A DNA stretch of 64,000 bases from Vigna angularis. Taxonomy: Eukaryota; Streptophyta; Magnoliopsida; Fabales; Fabaceae. Below the pieces are notes generated by a model that saw only the letters and a list, made by a program, of their open reading frames with translations, searched no databases and was not told where the DNA came from. The stretch's first letter is position 1. Each line of letters opens with the position of its first letter. The stretch spans positions 16,612,501 to 16,676,500 of the forward strand of contig NC_068973.1 of the NCBI RefSeq assembly GCF_016808095.1, given 5' to 3'. Shown piece after piece: positions 44,625 through 57,999 of this stretch. The position numbers were made by a program, and so were the translations under genes.

Positions 44625-46046
44625 TGATGGATTGGCAAGTGTACCAAATCGCACAAGTAACATAAAATGGTAAGACCAAGTATCGTATCCCAAAGGACTC
44701 TCGGCACTAAACAGTCGTGTGATAACTCGATTAATTAAAACTTTAAGAAATAAAGATCATTGGTTTCAGATGCAAAGACAGAAAATTAAATATGAATGCA
44801 ATTTGATCAATGGCAGAATAACACAGTGATGAACGAATGTTGTTTGTAATATGGGATGAATATGTTGTTGGGGTTAGATTTCACCAAGTTCCCTCTCATG
44901 TATGTAAGCATTCTTCTTTATGCATTAATGTTAACATCACTCACTAAATCACTTAAACCCGATCCGATGGCGAAGAAGCCTATCCTTAATCACCAGTTCA
45001 TGCAATTCCTAGCATTCCTAGTAATTAAATGTGAAGATCAAGAGCTTTAAGATGACCAAGACTCACACCCTCATTCTTGAGCAATATTACTCTCGAGAGA
45101 ATTCAATAAGAACCTGAATTGTAAGGAACCTTCCAGCACTCATGCAATTCATACAATCATGCTATGAATGAGTTAAACACAGCATGTAATAAGCAGAGAT
45201 GAATTACTCTAACAATTAATGAAAAAGCATGTGTTATTAAGAATCAATTCAAATACATGAGAGTTCACAAGGTTAGATCAATCCCCGAGAACAAATAGAG
45301 CTTAGTTCACCATAGACATGGTAAAACTAGATGAATAATGGAAAATCATGAGATAGCAAAACCCTAAAAGTAGAGGATGGAAGCTTCCGCCTCCAAATCC
45401 GCCTTCAGAGAGTGGAAGAGTGTGTTGTTGTGCTGGTCCAGCCAGAGAAACAAAACCTAGGATGCTTGAGTGCTTTAAATCGAGCGAAGACAGAACATAA
45501 ACAAGCCCAAGCCCGTGTCGCCGACGCTGAAGTGGCCCTCTTAGGGCGCCCGGGCGGTGAGGGGTTGTCTTCCACGCTCAAGCCTCAGACAGGACGCCCA
45601 AGCTTTGTGCTCCTGGCGCTCAAGCGCCTAAAAAGGGGCGCCCGAGCGGTGAGCGACTCTCTTCTGCGCTTAAGCCTCAGAGAAGACGCCCAAGCTTCGA
45701 GCTTTTGGCACTCAAGCGCCCAAAAAGGGGCGCCCGGGCGGTGAGCGACTCTCTTCTATGCTCAAGCCTCCAAAAAGGGCGCCCAAGCCTCGAGCATTCC
45801 TCTCTTCTGGTGCTTTTCCAAGCCTTTCTGAACTCCATCTTCTTGGCACTTCATCTCTACTCTCCATCTTATCTCATTTCCTGCCAAAACAAGGGGAATT
45901 AGTCATAAAATCATCAAATTCAATTTCAACTCTCTTATTCATACAACTTAACAGAAAAACATATTTGCAAGCAAGTTTCTAAGCAGAAAAGGGTGCATTT
46001 AGTATCAAAATTACATCACAAATAATAGTATTTTCAACCGTTATCA
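44625..46046 (-). repeat. 3' LTR of Athila D
   Basis: On the plus strand it starts TGATGGATTGGCAAG and ends AACCGTTATCA. The GC block at 45510-45810 holds repeats of about 95 bp built on GGCGCTCAAGCGCC and GGGGCGCCCGAGCGGTGAGC. Confidence 0.85.
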
Positions 46047-47429
46047 CAACCCCAAACTTAGAACTTTGCTTGTCCTCAAGCAAAACAGAATGTACTCAGC
46101 TTTTCAAAACAATCACTACAATGACTCAACACTTTTCGAAAACTTTTTCTTCCCGGACAAGAGATCACTTTTATCAACTCAACATACAGATGTCAGTCAA
46201 GATGAGCAGATACCTTAATTCAATCAAATTCAATGTGATGCTCATATACTTCAACATATGCTATCCTTAAGAATGATCAATCAACCAAACAAAGATGTAA
46301 TAAAAAATTCAAAGAACTACTCCTCACCAAGGAAAGTGTTTCACTCAAGCACTCAAAAGTGTATCACTCAAGCACTCAAAAGTGTATCACTCAACTTACA
46401 GGTGTATAATGAGGTGTTGGTGTCTTTTTCACTCTGCTATCACAATGTCACACAAATTAACTTTGCCTTTCATTTAACCACAATAAAACATACTCACTAG
46501 CAAGTTGTCATCACATGGGCTTTTCATGGCTTGTAACTTGGCTGGGCTAAGAAGGAAATGGGATTTTCTGGTCAGCAAAATCCTTGAGTTAAGAGAGACA
46601 TTTTTGATTTTGTCATTCAAGTACAACTCTCTTTCTTTTTCCTAGTTTTCCCATGCATTGAGCTTTTCTTTTCTTTTCATTTTTCTTTTTCTTTTGCTTT
46701 TCGTGTATTTACTGCTTAGCTCAATGTTTTTTCTTTTCCTTTCTCAATCTTTCCAGCAACCCCAAACTTGAACCTTTATCAATACCTCACAAATGTTCTC
46801 AACTTAACTCAAGGTAAAGATTTTCACAAAGGGTTTTCAAAACATGAAAAAGGCTCAAGGTTCAAAGGTTAAAACAAATTGTTTTCTTTTTAGTGGACAA
46901 AAATCATGTAAAGGTTAAGAAGAATAAGGGATAAGAAAAGATGGCCTTGATCATGTGAAACCTACAAGCAAGTAGTTCAATCACAGAAAATTTGGGCAAA
47001 ATCATTCATGCTTCTAGAGTAATAGCAATTATTCATCAAAAACTCTGAAGCCCAAAACTCACACAGGTAAACTCTGAAGTCCTAGAATTTAGAAAACAAC
47101 CTGCTCAGTATCTCAATCAAACTTTACCTCAAGCACCTGTTTCATACTTTGTGAGCAATCAGCTGTATATCAACACATCATGCATCACCTTAACATCAAT
47201 CCACACACTAGAATATCACAAAGCAAGACTTATCATAAAACAATCACAGTTGAACCAAAGTAGTGTAATCCATTAAAGCAAAGTACAATAACAAACAAAT
47301 AATTAAAAAAGAAAACAATGAAAACATAAACAAAAATAAAAGTAAAGCAAATAAAAACAGAAAAATAACAAATATCCTATCTTGAAAAAAATATGGCATC
47401 CATCAGTAGATGCCCAATACAAATCATCA
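46047..47429 (-). other. 3' untranslated region of Athila D
   Basis: The purine tract TAAGTTTGGGGTTG (minus strand) adjoins the LTR, with GAGGACAAGCAAAG beside it. The remainder is AT-rich and similar to 34400-35676 of Athila A. No gene is seen. Confidence 0.7.
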
Positions 47430-48630
47430 CTCATCATTAGAGTCCTCATCCTCAGCCTCTGCATCATCATTTTCATCCTCAGCATCCTCATCCATGGCTG
47501 AAGCTTCAGCTCTACCATCCTCCTATGTTGGGTCAGCGGGCCATGCCACACACGCTGCAAACTCATCCTGAGACATGAACAGTCTCTTAGGGAATGCGGA
47601 CGTTAGTGTCCTCAGTAGTGCCTGCTCGCCCTTGTATATGGCAGCCAATCTAGAATCAAGCAAAGAATAGTACATGTCCCGCATATGGAAAGAAGCGACA
47701 TCATGGACTGGCTCCTAGGTTGGTGGTGGCGCCCTCCTATGTGCCCTGGGCTGTTGTGGTGGTGGCTCTAGATGGCCTGGCTCATCCACTGCACAATAGT
47801 TAGTAAAGTAAGCTGCGTCCAGCTCCTTTCTTGGACGCTCCAGTGGTGGCCTGGAAACATCAATGCCTGCAGCTTCACAGAGATAGGTGATCAATGAAGG
47901 ATGTCCCAGGGGTGCCTTGCTGGTTGCACCACGGGCACAGCTCTGAATCTCATCAGCTATGACCTGCCCTATGTTAATGTTAAGGCCCTTGAGAATACAG
48001 TAGAGGAGGATAGCCCTATGAACAGTGATGTCAGAAACATGGGAGCAGGGCTGGATGTTGGCATGAGAGAATGCCATCAGATACTTCGCCAGAGGCGTCA
48101 GATGGGGTCTAGTAAGGTGGATAGGTGCCCCAGACCTGTTCCTCTGAAAATGCCCTCCAGGCACACATAAGGTTCGCTCCACATCATCATAATCTACCCC
48201 TTCTAGCATGGATAAGGCAAACTGACATTGCTCCCCCTCCCACTCTATACCAAGGAAGCAGTTAATAGCATCAACATAAAAAATAATCCTCTTACCCCTC
48301 ACGTAGCTGAAGTACGTCTCATCTTCTCCCCCCCAATGCTTTGGCATTTGTGTAAAATTCTTTGACTATGTCAACATTGGCGGGAGAGGGGTAGATTGCC
48401 AGGTGGCCCTAGTCTCTATTTTTCAGCTCCCTTTCAAACAAGGGAGCTAAGGATGGTATGGAGGCCACCTTCCTTTCCATTAGTAATTTTCTTCCCTCCA
48501 CTTGTGGGAAGTATCTTTCATGAGTAGGGGTCCTGAACTTGTTTGAGTGAAACTGCTCCTTCTCCTTCCTCTTTGTTCCCTTTTCATTGGAACCAAGGGT
48601 TTTAATCCATTTGCCTGAAGAAGATGCCAT
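47430..48630 (-). pseudogene. Third ORF of Athila D (putative plant transposon protein domain)
   Basis: It starts MASSSGKWIKTLGSNEKGTK at 48630. The middle contains ETYFSYVRGKRIIFYVDA, ERTLCVPGGHFQRNRS and HPSLITYLCEAAGIDVSRPP, followed by a proline-rich segment and an acidic end near 47430. A stop after ELKNRD (48409), a frameshift before GGEDETYF and a stop at 47715 break it. The domain layout (W/F, LLYCIL, NIGQVIADEI, PSLITYLC) is that of extra ORFs in plant retroelements. Its function is unknown. It is about 400 codons before decay. Confidence 0.75.
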
Positions 48631-49388
48631 TCTTGATTGGAGACAAGAAAACAGAGATTGAAGCTCAAATTAAGTGAACAAGATAGAACCCTAGCAGCCA
48701 CACAGTCAAAAACCCCAAACTTTGATGGTTGGAAAGTGCAAATCAAGTGAGAACTAGGGTTTTTGGTGGAAAAGTGAAGGGGAAAGTGAGGAGAAGACTT
48801 GGGAGAGGTGTTGAGGAAGGCTAGAGTGAGGAAAAACTGAGAGAATATGCTTGGGCGAACCCTAGGGCATGATAAAAAGTGATCTCAAATCCCGCTTAAG
48901 CCCCAAACTTACAAACCAAACTGCTGTCGCGCCGCCCGAGCGCCCCTCAGAGGGCGCTCAAGCGGCGGACGACACTTTTCCCCTCTTTGCTTTTTGGCTT
49001 GTTTTGGGTATTCCTAGCCCTGGGTTCTCAGATTCAGCTCAGAATATTTTCAGTTTCTTTTCCCTAGCCCTCACAACAACTCTCAAATCAATCAATTAAT
49101 CTCTCTTCACCCCTCAAGCATTTAGCTATTACAGACTAAGCACACTGAAGTCACACACAAACAGAAACAAAAATAAAAACATAAACAAAAATAAAAGTTT
49201 ATAGAAACACTAGGTTGCCTCCCAGCAAGCGCTTCTTTAACGTCACTAGCTTGACCCAAAGCAAACAAAAATAAACAAAAACAAAAAATTGAAAACTTAA
49301 AGACATAATAAACAAACAAAAGTTTTTAAAACACTGGGTTGCCTCCCAGCAAACACTTCTTTAACGTCACTAGCTTGACCCAATAAGC
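48631..49388 (-). other. Spacer of Athila D with duplicated conserved block
   Basis: GGTTGCCTCCCAGCAAGCGC with TTCTTTAACGTCACTAGCTT occurs at 49213-49257 and again 124 bp further on, at 49337. GC-rich inverted motifs (GCCCGAGCGCCCCTCAGAGG and GGCGCTCAAGCGGC) are at 48930-48970. Confidence 0.75.
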
Positions 49389-50473
49389 TCATGTCACATC
49401 TTTGGTCTTGGTGTTATTTTTTCCTTCTCCACACCAAGTGGTCTTAAGTAATTTCCTGTGCACCTTTTTGATTCTCCTGGAAATTGGAGATTCAATCTCT
49501 ATTAGTCCATCAGTTCTGAGTTCTTTCACAATCCACAACTTTTTGCTGAATCTCACTAGAATGCTTGGTCTAAATTCCTCATGTTTCTCTAGGGTATTGT
49601 GATGAACACTTTTTTCTTTGCTATATTTTTCTTCCTCCTTTACCTGTGACAAAAAAAACTTTTTACCTTTCTTACCTGGCTTGGCAGCTTTAGCACTGGT
49701 CTCTGGTGTACCTCCACTTGAAGTCTTGAGACTAGTCTTCTTCATCTAGATTTGCTGCTCAGCTTTGAAGACATTTAAAATCACCTCCTCTTCTTGGTTT
49801 TTAAGTGCTACAGTTCCATCATCAACATTAATAATCACCTAAGTCATTTTCATAAATGGCCTTCCAAGAATAATAGGGATCTCCAAATCTTCCCCATCTC
49901 CATTATCACAAAGTCAACCAGGAATATGAGATTTTCAATTTGAACCATCACATCTTCCACCATACCATAGGGCTTTTTGGTGGATCCATCAGCCATAAAC
50001 AGAGTCATCCTTGTAGGTTTGACTTCAAGACCACTAATCTTTTTAAGAACAGATAAGGGCATCAAATTGATACTGGACCCTAAATCAATTAGGGCTTTCC
50101 CTATTTTATGATTCCCAATAGTACAGGGAATGATGAAACTTCCTGGATCTTCAACCTTAGGAGGCAGTGCCTTTTGTAAGATCACACTGCACTCTTCCTG
50201 TACCTCCATTGTTTCCTCTTTTAAATGTTCTTTTCGTTTGAGAAGTTTCTTCAGAAATTCAGCATATTCAGGAATCTGTTGCAATGCTTCAATCACAAGA
50301 ATTCTAATTCCCAATTCTCTAGAGATTTCTTCAAAGCACCCTAATTGTTTTTCTTTTTCTTTTCTGGAAGACTCTTCAGGGTGATTGAGCTTTTTCTCTA
50401 ATTTTTCTTTTTCTCTCTCAACCTCTTCATTTTTTCTCTCTCTCACTCTTTTCTCTTTCTTTTTCTTTTTCAA
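49389..50473 (-). pseudogene. Protease of Athila D, frameshifted
   Basis: KALIDLGSSINLMPLSVLKK is the active-site region (about 50095-50040). FLVDFVIMEMGK lies shortly before a frameshift near 49890, after which LEGHL ends the frame at 49850. A TAG interrupts near 49745, and the C-terminal part (SISPISRRIKK-like, about 49480) closes at 49389. Upstream it is joined to the K/E-rich gag tail. Confidence 0.8.
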
Positions 50474-53400
50474 TCAATTTTTTTTCTTCTTTTCTCTCTA
50501 TTTTTTCTTTTATCTCACTCTCTTCTTTTTCTTTCTCACTCAACTTTTCTTTTTCTTTATCTCTCTCATCTTTCATACTAACAATAGTCTTACATTCTTC
50601 TTTGGGGTTAACTTCAATATTAGCCCCAAAACTTCTGATATGCATCTCTTCCAACTTCTTGGCCATTTGACCAACCTACATCTCCAAGTTCCTTATAGCA
50701 GCTTCAGTGCTTTTCTGAGTGGAAAGAGTTGCTGGCATGAATTGTTGGAGATTCTCCTCATGCTTGGTAGTTCTATCAGATAGAGAGGGTTGTTGTTGCC
50801 ACTGTTGTTGTTGCTGTTGTGGTGCTCTATCGAATTGCCCACCAATTTGCCTAAACTGAGTTTGTCCCATGCTAGGATGAGATTTCCACCCTTGATTGTA
50901 GTTGTTGGGACGAAACTGGTTTCCCATTGATGAATGCATATTTATGCCCACATTTATGCTTTAAAATTAAGTTTTTGATGAAATTCATGTGCTTGAATGA
51001 TTGATTTAAAGAGGATTTGTGATGATTGGAATTTTTGGGTTTGGGAATAAAAAGAGATTTAAAAAGTGATTTTTAGTTGCATAAATTATTCTTGGATGTT
51101 CTAATATTTATTTGTGCAGCTGAAATTGAAACTTTATTGGTCCAAATTGCAAGTTAAGGCCAAAATAAGATTTTATTTGAAATCCTAATTGGGTGAGAAA
51201 GAGGGTTCCCATGTGGCAAGCTCTCATTGGTCGCGCCCTTCCTCAGTCAAAGCTGGTAAAAGTTGGTCAAACAGGGGTTTTGGTGTAATTTTGGAGAATT
51301 TTGAAGGGGCTAAAGTGCAAATAGAGGAAATTTCAGGGTATTTGTGCAATTTTGGAAAGTCAGAAAATCTAAAAGATAAAATTAAGTTGTTGAATTTAAT
51401 TTGGGAATATCAACAGAAAATATCTTCCAAATAATTTTATCATTATCTAAATCTTTTAGTTATTTGAAAGATATAGGATATAAGATAATTAAGTTAATAT
51501 CTATCAAATATTCTTTAAAACTGATTTAATCTAATGAATATTTGAAAGATATAATATATCAACAAAAAATATCTTATCAACAAACTATTCAGAGTCCAAG
51601 CCCAATCAAGCCTATATAAAGAGACCCAAGGGAGGCAGAAAAGGGGACTTCACTTCAATTCATTCATTCTCTCATACTCCTCTCACTTTTCTTTCATCTT
51701 GTATTCTCATCTTGTATTCAACTCCATTCATGGAGAGCTAAGCATCTAGGGCTATTCTGTTGTAATTCCATTATGGATTCTGAGGTTAGATTGAGTTAAT
51801 GCAATTGTTTACTTTGGTTATTGATTTAAGTTGTTCTCTCTATGTCTTTCATCTCTCTATCTTGTTAAAAGCAAAGATTTTTGCATCATAATATGTTTGA
51901 ATCTACATGCATATTGATTATATGAGTTTTAGGGTTTCTAGGTTTAAATTGAGAATCTACTTTGATTTAATTTAGGAACTTTCATATGATTAAATGGTTT
52001 TTACTATCAATTGAGAATGTACTTTGATTGATTAGTAATAATTTCAACTATAATCAATTGAGAGTTTACTTTGATTAATTAGCTTTTAATTTGGTTAGGA
52101 GATTTAAGAATAAACATGATTAAATACAATAGAATTTGATTGAGAATGTACTTTGGTTGAATTTATTGTGAATAATCTAGAATGGTTTTGCATTTGATTG
52201 AGAATTTACTTTGGTTAAATGCATGATCGCCCTCAAATTAATTAAGAATGTACTTTAATTAATTTGAAACTTAAACAATAATCAATTGAACAATTATCCG
52301 TGAATAACCGATGATGAATCTATCTTGGAAAAGCAGTGGAATTAGCCTATTTCATCGTAACTGTTTTTAATTTTCTTATTTATTCTTTAAACACTCTTCA
52401 ACCATTACTTTTATTCATAAGCATTGCATAGCATTCGTAAGAGTCACAGATATTCAAAAGCAATTCCGTGTTCGTTGGGAGACGACTCAAGGTTACTTCA
52501 ACCCTGTCTACTTTCTTGAATACTACTTGGCAATACTGAAGTTGCCTTGAAAAGTAGTATTAATTTGATAGCTTCAACGATAGCCTATCACCCATGTAAT
52601 TAACTTCTTCATTAAGGTTTTCAGGCACAACACATTGACCATTAATATGATCACCACCACATAGTTCACAAAGTTGTTGTTGAACTTGTAAGACCTTTTG
52701 CCACTCCTTTTGTGGCTGAGAAAGCTTCTTTGTCAACACCTCTAATTGTTGAGTTACAATCTTATTTTGAGCAAGCAAGGCATCATAAGACTGTAATTGT
52801 AACACTCCCTTAGGTTGTGATGGAGTTCCCCTCTCATTGTGTATCTCATTGTCGTTGGTGGCCATGTTTTTAATTAATTCATAGGCTTCCTCTGGAGTCT
52901 TGCACCTGATATTGCCTCCAACTGAGGCATCCAACATCAATTTGGTCTGTAAGCCCAGACCTCCAAGGAAAAGAATGACTAATGTTGCTTCATCAAAACC
53001 ATGAGTAGGTGTCTTTCTTAGCAAGCCCTTGTATCTATCCCATGTTTGCCCTAATGTCTCCTTCATGCCTTGTCTGAAAGAAGAGATTTCTTGCTTCCCT
53101 TTGTTGATCTTTGATTGTGGGAAGTATTTATTCAAGAATTTTGCAACCACATCTTCCCACCCAGTAAAACTATTCTCAGGAAAAGAGTTCAACCACAGTT
53201 TAGCATTGCCTCCCAGTGAGAAAGGAAACAAGCTTAGTCTAATAGCATCATTTGGCACTCCATTCAGCTTTACAGTATTACAGATCGTATTTAAAGTGGT
53301 CAGATGCTCATATGGACTTTCATGTGACAGTCCTTTTAATTGGTTTCTCTTCACTAGATGGATCAACGCAAGCTTCATCTTCATACTTGAGGCATTAACC

Positions 53401-53636
53401 CTCAGCTTTGCAATGCTGTTAAAATGATGAGGGCCAACCACTGTTGCATAATCTGCCAAAGTACGCCTAACACCATTGTTGTCCATGCTTTCCTGATCAG
53501 ATTGTAAGGCCTGTGAAATTCTCTCTAGAGAAGGTTCTCTAGATAATTTCCTTCTTCTTGGCCTTCTATTAGTCTCAAGTCCTTCAAGAACAGGTTCAAA
53601 ACTTTTGTTGCTCCTGGTCTTAACTGTATCCTGCAT
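50474..53636 (-). pseudogene. Gag of Athila D, intact except for a solo-LTR insertion and tail breaks
   Basis: It starts MQDTVKTRSNKSFEPVLEG at 53636, and 345 codons are open to 52596. It contains RRTLADYATVVGPHHFNS, LFPFSLGGNAKLWLNSFPEN, VVAKFLNKYFPQSKINKG and a zinc-binding-like LCELCGGDHINGQC. The solo LTR at 50928-52590 interrupts codons for EEVNYMG. After it the frame continues NQFRPNNYNQGW with a Gln-rich stretch, then breaks near 50676 and 50666 into a K/E-rich tail. It is the best-preserved Athila gag here. Confidence 0.85.
50928..52590 (+). mobile_element. Solo LTR K, 1663 bp, inside gag of Athila D
   Basis: Perfect 5-bp duplications CCCAT flank it (50923-50927 and 52591-52595). It starts TGATGAATGCATATTTATGC and ends GATAGCCTATCA. 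CTATATAAAGAG at about 51613 is a TATA box on the plus strand. At 51949-52270 six diverged copies of a block like TTGAGAATGTACTTTGATT recur every 50-65 bp. The family is not assigned; the size and TGAT/ATCA ends fit a Ty3/gypsy LTR. Confidence 0.85.
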
Positions 53637-53785
53637 AAACTAGACACAAAACCCTAGAAAAATTGTTAGCACAAAAAAAAACAAATCACACAAAACACAA
53701 TTTAAAAATAAAAACTAAAAACAAAAATAAAAATAAAGTCAAAGTTAATCAAGAATCACACAAATAGAATAGTTTAAACCGTGAG

Positions 53786-53803
53786 TCCCCGGCAACGACG
53801 CCA
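53786..53803 (-). other. Primer-binding site of Athila D, tRNA-Asp type
   Basis: TGGCGTCGTTGCCGGGGA on the minus strand, one change from the Asp-type site at 24741. Confidence 0.85.
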
Positions 53804-54102
53804 AAAACTTGTTGATGGATTGACAAGAGTACCAAATCGCACAAGTAAAATAAAATAGTAAGACCAAGTATCGTATCCTTTAAGACTCTCGGCATTAGAC
53901 AGTTATGTGATAACTCAATTAATTAAGACTTAAAGAAACAAATGGCAGAATAACACAGTGATGAACGAATGTTGTTTGTAATATAAGATGAATATGTTGT
54001 TGGGGTTAGATTTCACCAAGTTCCCTCTCATGTATGTAAGAATTCTTCTTTATGCATTAATCTCAACGTCACTCCCTAAATCACTTAAACCCAGCTTTTT
54101 AG

Positions 54103-54972
54103 GTAATCCTGCCCGATATAGTCCTTTTTATCGTATTTTTACCTTTCATAGGTTAGCTTGTATGGAGTATGGGTTACTATAAATACCCAGCTTCTCTATT
54201 GTAATGAGGACTTTTGAGTTTAATGAGAATTGAATTTTCTGAAATCAGAAATTATTCTCTCTTGAAAGTCACATGATAGAGAGTCCAAAGACTCCCTCTA
54301 GCCACCTTCCAAGCACACTCTCTCCCTTCCATTTTCCAAATTCCACCGTGCTTCTCTCTCACGTCACAATTGCTCCACTCTGCTTCAGTGGCGTCAGTCT
54401 CCTTAGCCACGCGTCATCCAGCACTCGACATCCACATCTTCATTCCTCCTTCACTCTCGCAGAACCGCGCCTCTCATTTCTTTGTGCATTTCATTCTCTC
54501 GCGCATCCATCCACATCTCAGAGCGTCTCATTCTCGCTCTCGACCACAGATCCATACTCCATACACGTCTTCGAAGGTATCTTCTCTTCGTTCACCACAC
54601 TTCCTCATCTTCTTCTAGGATTTCCACTTCCTTCCACCATTTTCCACCGTTCAAACACCTTAATCCCTTCGATCTTCACTTTTCACCGATCATCCGAGTC
54701 ATTTGAACCGATTAATCAGTTTATATTGAGTCTTATCACAATTTTAGGGTTTCTTCGTGTCCAATTTGAGTTTTCCCTCTTTTCTAGAGTTCGTTCATGA
54801 TTTTAGGGTATTCTGCCATCTATTTCGATTCTCTCGGTGTCCTTCGAGTCAGCTCTCAATCTAGAGCTTCGTTTACATATCCGCTGCGTCTTATGTCGTC
54901 GAGGAAGGCTCGAGGAGTCCGAATCGAGCTCTCAAGGCTTATATCGTCATCTTCTCGGGCGTTCGTCCATCA
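54103..54972 (+). repeat. 5' LTR of element Y
   Basis: It contains a TATA-like ACTATAAATACCC at about 54176. The first four bases (TGAT) expected from the 3' LTR are missing; AGCTTTTTAG precedes GTAATCCTGCCCG. Confidence 0.85.
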
Positions 54973-54987
54973 AGTGGTATTTAGAGC

Positions 54988-57900
54988 TCAGGTTCGAGCA
55001 CGCTTCAGAGGTATGTTGTCTCGCGTTCTCTGTCTTCAATTTTTTTTCTCTTTTTCCCGTTGTTTTCTCTTGATTACAAGTTGAGTTGTTTCGATTCGGT
55101 CTTGTCTGATTCATATTTTGTTCATTTTGATTATGATTCACATTTCTGTTTTATGTCATCCTCTGTTCGTTTTGTCTCGTTGGGATTCTTTGTGTTTTGT
55201 TTCGTCAATTTTTGAGTTGTTCATCATTTTCCTTTAAGGTCGTGATTTGTTTTTCTGATCTCAGTTGTTGCGAATCTTGTTTGTTTTTCGTGTTTTGAAT
55301 CTCTTCATATGTTTAGGTTTCCAAATTCTGATAAGGTTGGTTGATCTGTGCTTGTTGTGCTTGGAGTTCGTGTTTCCATCATTTTAATTCGGTGCAAGTT
55401 TTTGTTTGAGTCTTTTATGTTTTGAAATCCATTTCTGTTTTGTCTATGTCATGTTGCTTTGTTTTAATTGTCAATTAAATCTGAGTTTAACTGTGATTCA
55501 ATTGAGTTTTTGCTTTGAGTAAGATCTGTCCATCATCATAAGCAGTGACATTCAATTGAATGAGCTTGATGCAGACTTCAACAGCAGTTTTAATGTCATT
55601 TCATTTATCTGAAGCTGTCTTGAGTTTTTGATGCTGACCATTACATGTAATTGTATTGCACTTTTGAAATTCTGTGAGCTGAAAGTTGAATCTGCTTGTG
55701 GATAGCAAATGCACACCAATTAAGCTATGAAATGTTGCATTGAGCTTGGGTGCAAGATGCTTACAGCAGCATCAGTCTTTCATTTGGCCAGCTATACCGA
55801 ACTGGTTTTTCTTTGAAGTCTGTGTTAATGTTTTGAGAATGTGTGTTTGTTCTACTTAGTATTAGATCATTACTAAGTTCTAACATCAGTACATCCTAGA
55901 GTCATTGTGTCTGAGTGCTTTAATTTCTTTTCTGCAGAATTAAATTTGATTTGACTTGTGTTACTGCACCTTTGTGTCAAAGTTGTTCTAGCTTAAAATT
56001 TGTAAGTGGTTGATGATTAAGTCCACAAAAATCTGCATCACATCAATAGTACTTGTAATCTTGTACAAAACAACCACTAAATCTGTGATTTGAATTTGAA
56101 CCTAGCAATAACACTTGTAATTGGAGTTGATTCTACTGATTTCATTGTAAAACAGTGCATAAGGCTGAAATTAACAATGTTAGATGCTGCACTACAATTC
56201 TGAAATAAAGTGAATCAGTTTGAACATTTGTTTACAAAAATTCTGCAATTTGTTCTTGATCTTTTTATTGGTTTTGAAATCTACTCTAGAACTGATCTTA
56301 GGATCCTGTTTGAGTGCTCACATTATTCAAAGCTTTGTTTCTTGCTTGTCTTGGTTGATAACTCTGGTTTTGTCTATCACATGTGCAATCTATTCTACTG
56401 ATCTTAATTTGAAGCTTTTACTTGCTTTATTCATCTGATCTAGAGTTGTCTTAAGCAATAGATCTGCTGTTCTGTCATTGTTTTGTGGCTGTTCTGTTCT
56501 GGTTTCTGATTTCTGACTTTAGCCTAGCCATTCTTGATTGAGAAGCTGTTACACTTTGGTTTCTGGAATTTGAAAGAGGGTTTGTGTGCTTGATAGCATC
56601 TTAGGTGGTGGTGGTCTGAAAGACTCTCAAGCCTTGAACTGCCAAGGGAGAATCTCCTTTCCAAACCTTTTCATTTATGTGCTTTAAATTTCAAAAGAGA
56701 AGCCTGAGTGTTGTGAGTTTCGTGAGGCTAATTTAGCCTAATTCCTTGGCACTTTGAAATAAAGAATTCATTGTTAATCTAACTGTTTTGTGATTGTTCA
56801 TTGTGCAGGGAAAAGGAGTTTGAGTGATCAAACTGGAGCAATTGTGATTGTTTTCATTTTAATATGCTCTTGCATTCATTTTAGATTACAAATTGTTTGT
56901 TGAATCACTGCTACTTTACCTGTTTTGATTGCAGTTTGAACTTCTTCATTTTTGCATCAACACTGTTTTAACTGCCAATTTCTGCATTACATCATGTTAA
57001 TCTTTCTCCATTGATTGATTAGCTTGGAATGATTGTTCAATCAGTTTGGTTTCAGCCTTGAATTACACCCATTTGCATCTGGTTTAATATCCATCTTTAT
57101 GTGTATTTTGCTGGAATTGGTGTAATTTCTGTGTGCATATTTGAACTGAATCAGTGCAGGAAAAAAATGTAGAATAGGTGTGTTGTTGTGTGCAGAGTTG
57201 ATAAATATCTGGACTTTAATTGAGCAGCAGTAGAATCTTAGGGGAAAGCTTGGAAAGCTTGTGCAGCCAAGAGAAAGGGAAGTTATTACTACCTTATATC
57301 CTCTTTTGCAATTTGTTTTAACCAAGTGAATAATCATAGAAGTTTTGTGCATGTGTTATTGTAGGATGGGCATGGCAAGAAGATTCCAGAAGCAATAACA
57401 AAGTTGAGCAACAAAGCTGAATGAAGTGGACCAGGACCGTAGCAGCCTAGCATAGTTGTTTTCTTTTGTAATTGTTTTTTCTTCAATTTGTTTGTAATAG
57501 GCTTGTGTTAGCCTACTGTTAGCTTTAGCTTGTTTTGTAAAAGGGCCTTTTATAAAGTCCAAGTTCTTTGGAAGAGTCCTTGGTGCTCTTTCAAACTCTT
57601 GGCAACTTTTCTTGATTGCTTTGATTTTTTTTTGCATAGCTAGACAGGTGAGTGTGTCTTGTTAGCCAAAGCAACAAGCCTCACCATAGGAGTAGACTTT
57701 AATATTGATTTGCTTTGTGTTTTACGTTTAGGGGTGATTTAGGTTAAAAGGGATTAAACTCTAAGTCTTTTCACATTAGAGTCCGAAGAGTCTAGTCTTT
57801 TAGTGTTTAATTGTTTGAGTTTTGTACTTTGTTTCTAAAGGTGATTTTAGTTTAAGGGGTAATTAGTTAGTAGCCTAAGACATTTCTGGCAAGGCAAGAC

Positions 57901-57999
57901 TTGGTACTTAAGCAGCTCTTTAGCTCACCTCTCTTACCTGGGACTTGTCTAAGTGAAAGTTTTCAACCCTTTAGATTAAGAAAACTTTTAAAAACAAAG
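54988..57999 (+). other. Long non-coding leader of element Y
   Basis: It is T-rich with many stops in all frames. It ends with TTGGTACTTAAGCAGC and GTGAAAGTTTTCAACC shortly before the gag ATG. No gene is supported. Confidence 0.7.

Noticed and set aside
44856..45050. Small frame with membrane-like start, repeated at 53988-54182 and 59832-60188
   Set aside because: It is part of the Athila D LTR read from the opposite strand. It recurs only because the LTR does.
47901..48170. Plus-strand frame of 89 codons
   Set aside because: It is the reverse strand of the third ORF of Athila D.
54273..55084. Overlapping open frames of up to 175 codons in a CT-rich stretch, repeated at 59268-60188
   Set aside because: They lie in the LTRs of element Y (the transcript leader part). 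No domain is recognisable and frames differ between the two LTR copies.
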